64,000 nucleotides of DNA from Plantago ovata (lineage: Eukaryota > Streptophyta > Magnoliopsida > Lamiales > Plantaginaceae), in contig CM051456.1 of the NCBI GenBank assembly GCA_028274465.1, positions 13,419,745 through 13,483,744 on the forward strand, given 5' to 3'. Each line of letters starts with the position of its first letter. Position 1 is the first letter of the stretch. The notes under the pieces were generated by a model. That model was not told where the DNA came from. It was given only the letters and a program-made list of their open reading frames with translations, and ran no database searches. This document shows, piece by piece, positions 58,056 through 64,000 of this stretch. The position numbers and the translations under genes were made by a program.

Positions 58056-58691
58056 ATGGCTAATGTCTCATGCTCCATTGAGATGGAGCCTCGCACCTTA
58101 AGTGCTGGCCAGCTCAACCATGCTCGTGTACGTGTGTGTGTGTGTTCGTAATCTGTACTTAATTAGTACTTTACAATCATTTTTATGTTACTTGAAATTG
58201 CATTGTGTTGGTTGCAGGAAATTGCTGTTGACATTGCTCAAAACAAAGAAACAAATGACGCTTCAACTATATTCAATGAGGTCATGACCTGTTTTAGTAC
58301 TAGCTAGCCAGGCCTTGCATGTTTATTAAAATTTTGTACTACTTGTTTAAATGATATATTATATACGACTAAGAACGTTGCATATGACTCTGAACTCGAC
58401 ATATAAGTTGTTTAATTTAGGGGGGCGATAGACCAATTCTGATAAAGAATTTAAATTGTTCTGCAGGGATTAAGGCCAGTGGTTGAAATCACAGAGACGG
58501 TTGTACTCGTTGTTTCTGACTCAAATCCACCACAGGTTGCAATCGTAGAGAGCAGCACCAACAAGGAAACTCTAAATACAGAGATTAACGTTGGCACATG
58601 CTGCCAATGCTCTTGTATCAATGCAGTTGGTACAGAAGATCACCTCGAAGAGTCTACAATCGCTAAGGAGCCCGTTTCTGCCCCCTTTTGA
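58056..58691 (+). CDS. Small acidic plant protein of unknown function
   Basis: Exons 58056-58127, 58218-58280 and 58467-58691, all phase 0 with GT-AG borders, give 119 residues. The N-terminus MEPRTLSAGQLNHAREIAVDIAQN and the FNEGLRPVVEI segment recall a small plant-only family without known function (from memory; not checked). The rest is acidic, Ser/Thr-rich and has a short Cys cluster, GTCCQCSCINAVG, that could bind metal or be lipid-modified. There is no signal peptide or membrane segment. The first ATG of the transcript region (58018) is out of frame and would be a short upstream ORF (13-14 codons) overlapping the start, a possible translational brake. Confidence 0.7.
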
Positions 58692-59015
58692 AGAGCTTTG
58701 ATTAATCTAGCTTATACTAGTACATTTGTGTAAACTCATTTGATTCTTCTCTGTTTAACTATGTCTAGTTGCTTATTGACATTCAAAATGATGAACAATT
58801 GTTATTTTATCCATAGAGCTAATTAGTTAAGACTGAATTTATTTATTTTGTTCAACTGATTTTATTCAGGAATTGAGGGGCATTAGCCTTACCTCAACTT
58901 AACATTGCAATTACATATGAAATTCATAATGGAAGAAAATTACAATTAGGTTATACAACATCAATGAATTATGGTTATCATGCATGAAGTTATAATTTGG
59001 ATAATTGGACTTTTA
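58692..59015. other. 3' UTR and intergenic
   Basis: Convergent end between the 58-kb gene (+) and the GDSL pseudogene (-). Nothing else seen. Confidence 0.5.
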
Positions 59016-60541
59016 TTAAGCTGTGCATCCAAGGGTGGGTAGAGCAGCCTCGGCAAGAACAGTAGAAAGACGATTGTTACCACTTGTGTCAAGTGGTATA
59101 CCATCCCAGAAGAAGTAGTCATTTGGGTTCGAGCAAACTGGCACTCTCGAGACCCACAAAATCTTTTACCGTCATAAATTGTACTTCCCTCCTACTCCAC
59201 AACATGCTGCAACGCAATGTTTCCTCGGGTAGCTAATGTCTCACGAATAAGATCTAGCTCAGAGTTATAAATCAGCATACCCTATAAAAGTATGGGAAAT
59301 TCGCGAGTAAGATTTTGGACGGCCTGTTGGAGATCATTATTTTTTACAGTATGAGATTGTTGACACTCCTTAAACATCCAATGTCGTCGTAGTTGGAAGA
59401 ATTTTTACTAGCTAATGCTGTCAGGANNNNNNNNNNNNNNNNNNNNNNNNNNNNNNNNNNNNNNNNNNNNNNNNNNNNNNNNNNNNNNNNNNNNNNNNNN
59501 NNNNNNNNNNNNNNNNNNNNNNNNNNTGTCAGGACGAAAGGGTAACATCCCATTGGAGCGTTTCCTGGTAGTATAACCCGTGTTGCACCCATCTGGATCG
59601 CCTCCTGTATTAATTAAACACAATAGGAGTTGGTTGAGTTAGTCAAACCAATACTGATTCATTTGAAGTATTAGAAATTAAATGAATGGGTTTTTAGATT
59701 ATTACCCTCGCAGCATTGATTTGAGCCTGTGTTATATAGGTAATATAACGTTGAACTTCTTGGATAGACTTTCCTTGTAGCAGTGCGAAGGTAATGTCAT
59801 TGGCTTCAACATCTCCGAACAGGAACAGAGAATTGGCCACCCTATTAAGACGATCTGTTACAAAAATATTGCATTAGGGCAGCACGCTCGCTCAATAATG
59901 TACTGATATTTAGTTATTGGGATTCAATGTGCTGCATTTAGTTAAATTATACGAACCTGCTGGACTGCTGGAGCTAGCATTAAGCCACTGTCTAAACCAG
60001 TTCATTTGAACTCTAAGGGAAGCAGCAAAGGATGGAATTTTAATGCCTCTAGCTATGAAAAATGAGCGGTCAAGAACTGGACTTCTAGCTACAGCAAACA
60101 TGATCGCGTTGGCTGAAGTAGAATTTGGTGACAGATAAGCCGTAATGTCAGGAAATCCAAGACCTTGAGCTGCAAAGCATTTAGAACATAGCAATTAATG
60201 TCATTATCAATATATTAAAGAAAATGGCACTATATTTAAAAGAAGAACTAAATGCATGCAATTTATTTACCTCCATAATCTATGTCCAAAAGGCCATCGC
60301 ACCAACGACCAGTTGCATATCCAGGGAAGGTTCGGCCATAAGGTAATCTTGCAGCCGGAAGGGTAGGTCCTAATGGAAGAGTCGCAATGGCGTTGCCATT
60401 ATCAAAAACTCCATCTCCCAAATGGTAGAGATATTGAAATGGACACCTAGTATTTTGAGTTTGAGCACTTGCTGTAACAAGTAAGACAGACATTAGTAAA
60501 AGACATATTGTCTTCATTGAGGATGAACTAGCAAAAGCCAT
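59016..60541 (-). pseudogene. GDSL esterase/lipase pseudogene
   Basis: Exons 60541-60271, 60169-59957, 59854-59706 and one or more from 59604 downward follow the five-exon pattern of plant GDSL lipases (acetylajmalan-esterase-like group). A signal peptide (1-26) and many family motifs remain: GPTLPAARLPYGRTFPG, ATGRWCDGLL, LDRSFFIARGIKIP and NPNDYFFWDGI. But block I reads YHLGDGVFDNGN (catalytic Ser to Gly), block II FAVARS (oxyanion Gly to Arg) and block V WDGIPLD (catalytic His to Pro). Frameshifts near 59355 and 59150 and stops near 59290 and 59195 break the last exon. An N-run lies inside exon 4. Active relatives are secreted ester hydrolases; this copy cannot be one. Confidence 0.88.
59427..59526. 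other. 100-N assembly gap
   Basis: Exactly 100 N. The 8 bases before it (TGTCAGGA, 59419-59426) equal the 8 bases after it (59527-59534), so the two contig ends overlap and probably nothing is missing. Confidence 0.95.
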
Positions 60542-60643
60542 TGAACTTGTTATTTTCTTTTAAGATGTATTACTTGTATATCCAAATTCTGCAAATTGTT
60601 AGACTTTGCTTTGGATGATGATGAACTAACTCAAAGTTGTGGA

Positions 60644-60654
60644 GGTATATATAG
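60644..60654 (-). promoter_or_regulatory. TATA box of the GDSL pseudogene
   Basis: CTATATATACC about 105 bases upstream of the ATG. Confidence 0.55.
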
Positions 60655-60725
60655 GCAGTGGATTCTTGATAGCTAGTGGATTGACTTTGTAAAAAATTGT
60701 TGGAAGTATTCTCAGATAAAATTTA

Positions 60726-60890
60726 ATAACATTGAATTAACTTCAATTCAATCATCAAGTTTGTACGCGGCAAGCTGTGTTACAAAAAGATATAGACTTC
60801 AATAACATTGAATTAACTTCAATCATCAAGTTTTTATTAGTCAATAACATCCTGATATAAACTTGATGATTGAAGTTAATTCAATGTTAT
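60726..60890. repeat. 32-bp perfect inverted repeat plus a third direct copy
   Basis: 60802-60833 is the exact reverse complement of 60859-60890 with a 25-base spacer. 60726-60762 is a direct copy of the first arm with five extra bases (TTCAA). The set lies 185-350 bp upstream of the GDSL start. Confidence 0.95.
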
Positions 60891-61182
60891 ACAAGGGGTA
60901 ATTTAGGGTCTATAGAGAAAAACTTCAATATATATGCATGAATAATCACCGGCTAGAAATGTAGATTATATATATATATATATGTGTGTGTGTGCACGCG
61001 CGCGCGATGTTATTGTGGTACTATATGGGCATTATGAATATTGGTATATACTATTGCACGGATATGTATTGAATACGATACGTGTATGAGGATATGAATT
61101 ATCAAAAAAGTAAAGATACAATACAACTATTTTTAAAAGTATTTTATTTTATTTTATTATTACTCAATATGTATTAAAATGT

Positions 61183-61300
61183 AGTACCCCTTGCTCTCTC
61201 TAAATCTTTTGATCGACTATTGGTAGAATAATTTTAAAAATAAATAAAAATCCAAAAAAAATTGTAAGAATCATAAATTTAAATTTAGACTTTATTTCAT
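61183..61300. mobile_element. Half Stowaway-like MITE relic
   Basis: TACCCCTTGCTCTCTCTAAA... then GGTAGAATAATTTTAAAAAT parallels the left half of the Stowaway element at 18275. The right half is missing or diverged. Confidence 0.6.
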
Positions 61301-62731
61301 TATCACATAACAATTTAAAAAAAATAACTTTCTTCTTTACTATTTTTTCTTTTTTTCAATAACATTTCTCTAACATTAATGACGAATATAGGTTAGGTAT
61401 ATTATTGTTAATCTTTCAAGCATTAATTTATTATATGTATACGTACTAGTGTATATTACAAACAAAAGTAAATAAATAAAATAATTAAATACCACATTGA
61501 GTACATTCAAATCAATATTAAAACTTGGGTTGAAGTTGTAAAATGCAATGATATGTATATATAGTCCAAACTTTGACATTGGACTTTCGATTAATAGGTT
61601 GTTTTTTAGTATATGGAAACCTAGAAAAGTGTCTAATAAACTTTCCACGACAATTGAAAAACTTGGTTAAATACTCCATATTAAGTATCTGTCGACGGAA
61701 CGGTTAGACAGTTAGAAGAGGGCAGCTGAAAAAAGCTTTTAAGCTGGATATATCTTGCATGTGAGTTTATGATCAGTGTTTACAAAATTACAAACAAATG
61801 CTATATTAAGGGTACAATTGTCCATAATATGTTGTAGTTGGACTCTGAACCGCGTTGGTTTTACGAAGACCAAAATACCTTATTGCTTGACTTTGAACTT
61901 AATTTTGATAATGTTAACTAGCTCGGGTTATATGAAGTTTGACATTCCTCGATCGATCTTGCTCACGGAAATTACGTACGTATCCACTCAACCCAAATTT
62001 AATCTTGTTTACTAAAGGAATCCAGTGCTCAATATAATCCGGTATAAGTGTATAACGTTTGAATCAACCTATTTTTCATATTATTTTGATTGGTATTAAT
62101 GTTGAATGTTTCAACAAATTATATAGTTAAGTTCTTTATTGTTTGCATTGCACTTAATTTTAATATATAATGTTTGATGACTTTGAATTCTCATTATGTA
62201 TACTAATGTAAATTTTAACCAGCGACTAATGTATTGCAATATTCCTTAACTAGTAGTAGTACTATATTGAATTTGTGTACTACATTTTTCAAATCTAAAA
62301 GAAATTTGTATGTATGTATACACATACAACTATATTCATTTTACCATCGAAGAATATGATGATCGAGTTTATTAATTTTACCCTGATAGTCCGAAATTTA
62401 AATAAGTTGTATATAAATAATGTAAATGGAGAATTGGAGACTATAGTATTCATATGTATAAAATTATTTTTTACTCTAGTTACCTAGTTAATTTTTTCAA
62501 GTTAATTCATGTGTAATTAAGTAAGTAATTAATTTAGATAAGTAAAAATAAAATGACACATGTCACATGTAGGAGAGTGGGACATGGAATGGGATAAAAA
62601 AAAGTGAGATAGAAGATTTATAATATCCTTTGTTTATAATTTTTTACTTATACCCCCTCTATTCAATTTAAAGTTTCCGGTGACGTTAAGTTAAATAGAA
62701 TTCATTTTAAATTGGTATAAGTGGGGAAGGT
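61301..62731. other. Intergenic, nothing recognised
   Basis: AT-rich, no coding frame or element that I can support. Confidence 0.5.
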
Positions 62732-62740
62732 AATTTTAAT

Positions 62741-63515
62741 GGAAAAAATGGATAAAACCCCTCAACTATTACTCTTGTAAGACCAAATAATTTTAATGGA
62801 AAAAATTGGTATAAGTTGGTGATTAACCTACTCAACTATCATGTTTTTGAGACAATGCCCCCCAAATTAATAAATTTAATAATAAACTCTTAATAAATCA
62901 ACCAAATATGTTACTTTTTTGGATGTTGTGATACAAAATTCATTTTTGTCGATTATCATGATGTTTAAGTGTCGTCAAACTTTATTTTATAATTTTGAAA
63001 TAGTTTATAATTAGTTCATCCTCCATTACTTTTTTTCTTTTTTTTTTAATTAATTAAATGTTTTGAAAACATTTTGACAACGAATTGGTTTTAATTTATC
63101 ATGTAAACAAATATATAAAAATGTTGTGAAACTATACTTAAAGTACTTTGATGATAAATATAATATTATTTATTATTTATATACTTTTCAATGTAATTTA
63201 AAGTAATTTGTGGCAAAAATAACTTGAAAAAGCCAATATAAAATAATTACGGAGGAAATATATTTTGTAAATTTTTATATGTCATGTGAAATATAACTTC
63301 GTAACCATGAAATATGAATAAATATTTTTATGTGTTGAATATATAAAATTTAAACACCTACAAATGTCATTTTATCTATTTATTTAACTAAAAAATTCAC
63401 TTCAGGGGGTAATGTCTCAAAAGTATAATAGTTGAGGGGTTAATTACCAAACTTATTAGTTTGGGGGCAAAGTCTCAAATGACTAATAGTTTGGGGGTTT
63501 GATCAACTTTTTTCC
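62741..63515. mobile_element. Mutator-like MITE (775 bp)
   Basis: Starts GGAAAAAATGGATAAAACCCC and ends with the inverse (GGGGGTTTGATCAACTTTTTTCC). It is flanked on both sides by the 9-mer AATTTTAAT (62732-62740 and 63516-63524), the duplication length of Mutator elements. Inverted similarity extends about 130 bp inward (for example ATTAACC...CTCAACTAT...TTTTGAGACA...CCCCC). The interior is AT-rich and non-coding. Confidence 0.85.
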
Positions 63516-63524
63516 AATTTTAAT

Positions 63525-63833
63525 TTATAGAACTTTTTAGAGAATAGTGGGATCACTGCAAAAAAATAAATAATAATAATAACAATAATAAAACCAAAAT
63601 CCATCCTTTTAGCACAGTCTCGGTTGTGAACAATTGTGAACGACAGTTGAATTAAAAAGTTAGATTTTGAAAAGAATGAACACATTTCATTAGCACAAAC
63701 CAATAAAGTATAAATTAAAAGCCGACCGTAGTCCAGGCCAATAAATCAACAACTTATCATCCTACTATAACCAATTTGACTAGCTAGGCACATATCCTAA
63801 GTTTCATGTTCTGAATTGCAATATTCAATATAT
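63525..63833. other. LINE 3' region with (TAA)-like tail
   Basis: Probably the 3' UTR of the minus-strand LINE at the window end. The (AAT)n run at 63567-63591 may be its simple-repeat tail. Confidence 0.35.
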
Positions 63834-64000
63834 TTAAAGAGCTTCAGACAAGCTATATACAACTCTTATCATTGTGAATCGGGTAGCCTCTTGCAAGATT
63901 CTCTGGTTGTCCATCGGCACATTGTTAAAAATATGATCATTACGTGTCATCCATATCTGGTAAACCAGTTCTGCCAGCAGCATTCGCAGCACTTTAGCGC
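63834..64000 (-). mobile_element. LINE ORF2 C-terminus (partial at window end)
   Basis: Minus-strand frame entering from the right edge: LAELVYQIWMTRNDHIFNN, then EATRFTMIRVVYSLSEAL and a stop at 63834-63836. This is the segment that follows the zf-RVT domain in plant LINEs (W-x-x-R-N-x-x-IF). Continues beyond the window. Confidence 0.8.

Overview
This is nuclear DNA of a flowering plant, most likely a eudicot. The genes have many short GT-AG introns, there is a nuclear tRNA-Lys with a Pol III T-run, and class III peroxidase, GDSL lipase, GATA and SUVH families occur among abundant plant-type transposons (5'-truncated LINEs, SINE-like copies, Stowaway, hAT-like and Mutator-like MITEs). A 100-N run shows it comes from a scaffolded draft assembly. 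I cannot name the species from sequence alone.

Layout. 1-1.5 kb: AT-rich DNA with a long (TA)n tract and a 19-bp hairpin. 2.26-4.46 kb (+): SWC5/BCNT-like subunit of the SWR1 chromatin remodeller. 4.8-9.6 kb: rearranged DNA with a ghost of a peroxidase locus, a possible GRF-type transposon ORF, five ~180-bp tandem repeats, and a broken LysM-receptor exon. 9.6-10.6 kb (-): frameshifted strictosidine-synthase-like gene. 11.4-17.3 kb (-): two tandem secreted class III peroxidases (319 and 321 aa, lignin-forming anionic type). 19.4-25.2 kb (-): PAF1/ELF7, a 12-coding-exon subunit of the PAF1 elongation complex. 26.7-29 kb: SINE-like copy, a long-TIR DNA element and 45-bp repeats. 29.5-34.7 kb (-): plastid NADP-malic enzyme, 20 exons, 630 aa. 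35.9-39.2 kb (+): SUVH histone methyltransferase pseudogene broken by nested LINE remains. 39.8 kb (+): tRNA-Lys(CUU). 40-47.8 kb: gene-poor, with small elements. 47.8-48.7 kb (+): a chimeric retro-insertion joining the 3' end of a glucosidase II beta-subunit mRNA to a LINE RNase H tail, flanked by a 16-bp target-site duplication. 49.0-50.0 kb (+): GATA factor of the GATA9/12 type. 54.3-57.2 kb (-): a 5'-truncated LINE with a 14-bp target-site duplication. 58.06-58.69 kb (+): a small plant protein of unknown function. 59.0-60.5 kb (-): GDSL lipase pseudogene with all catalytic signatures lost and an apparently false assembly gap. 60.7-64 kb: a 32-bp perfect inverted repeat, a 775-bp Mutator-like MITE and the end of another LINE.

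The intact genes are unrelated housekeeping or secretory functions, as usual for plant chromosomes. Two of them share a broad theme: SWC5 (H2A.Z deposition) and PAF1 (Pol II elongation) both act on chromatin and flowering-time gene expression in Arabidopsis, but nothing here shows that they are co-regulated. No operon-like cluster or new defence system is visible. The most novel items are the GCSII-beta/LINE chimera and a stop-free, multiple-of-three intron with a duplicated splice acceptor in the malic enzyme gene.
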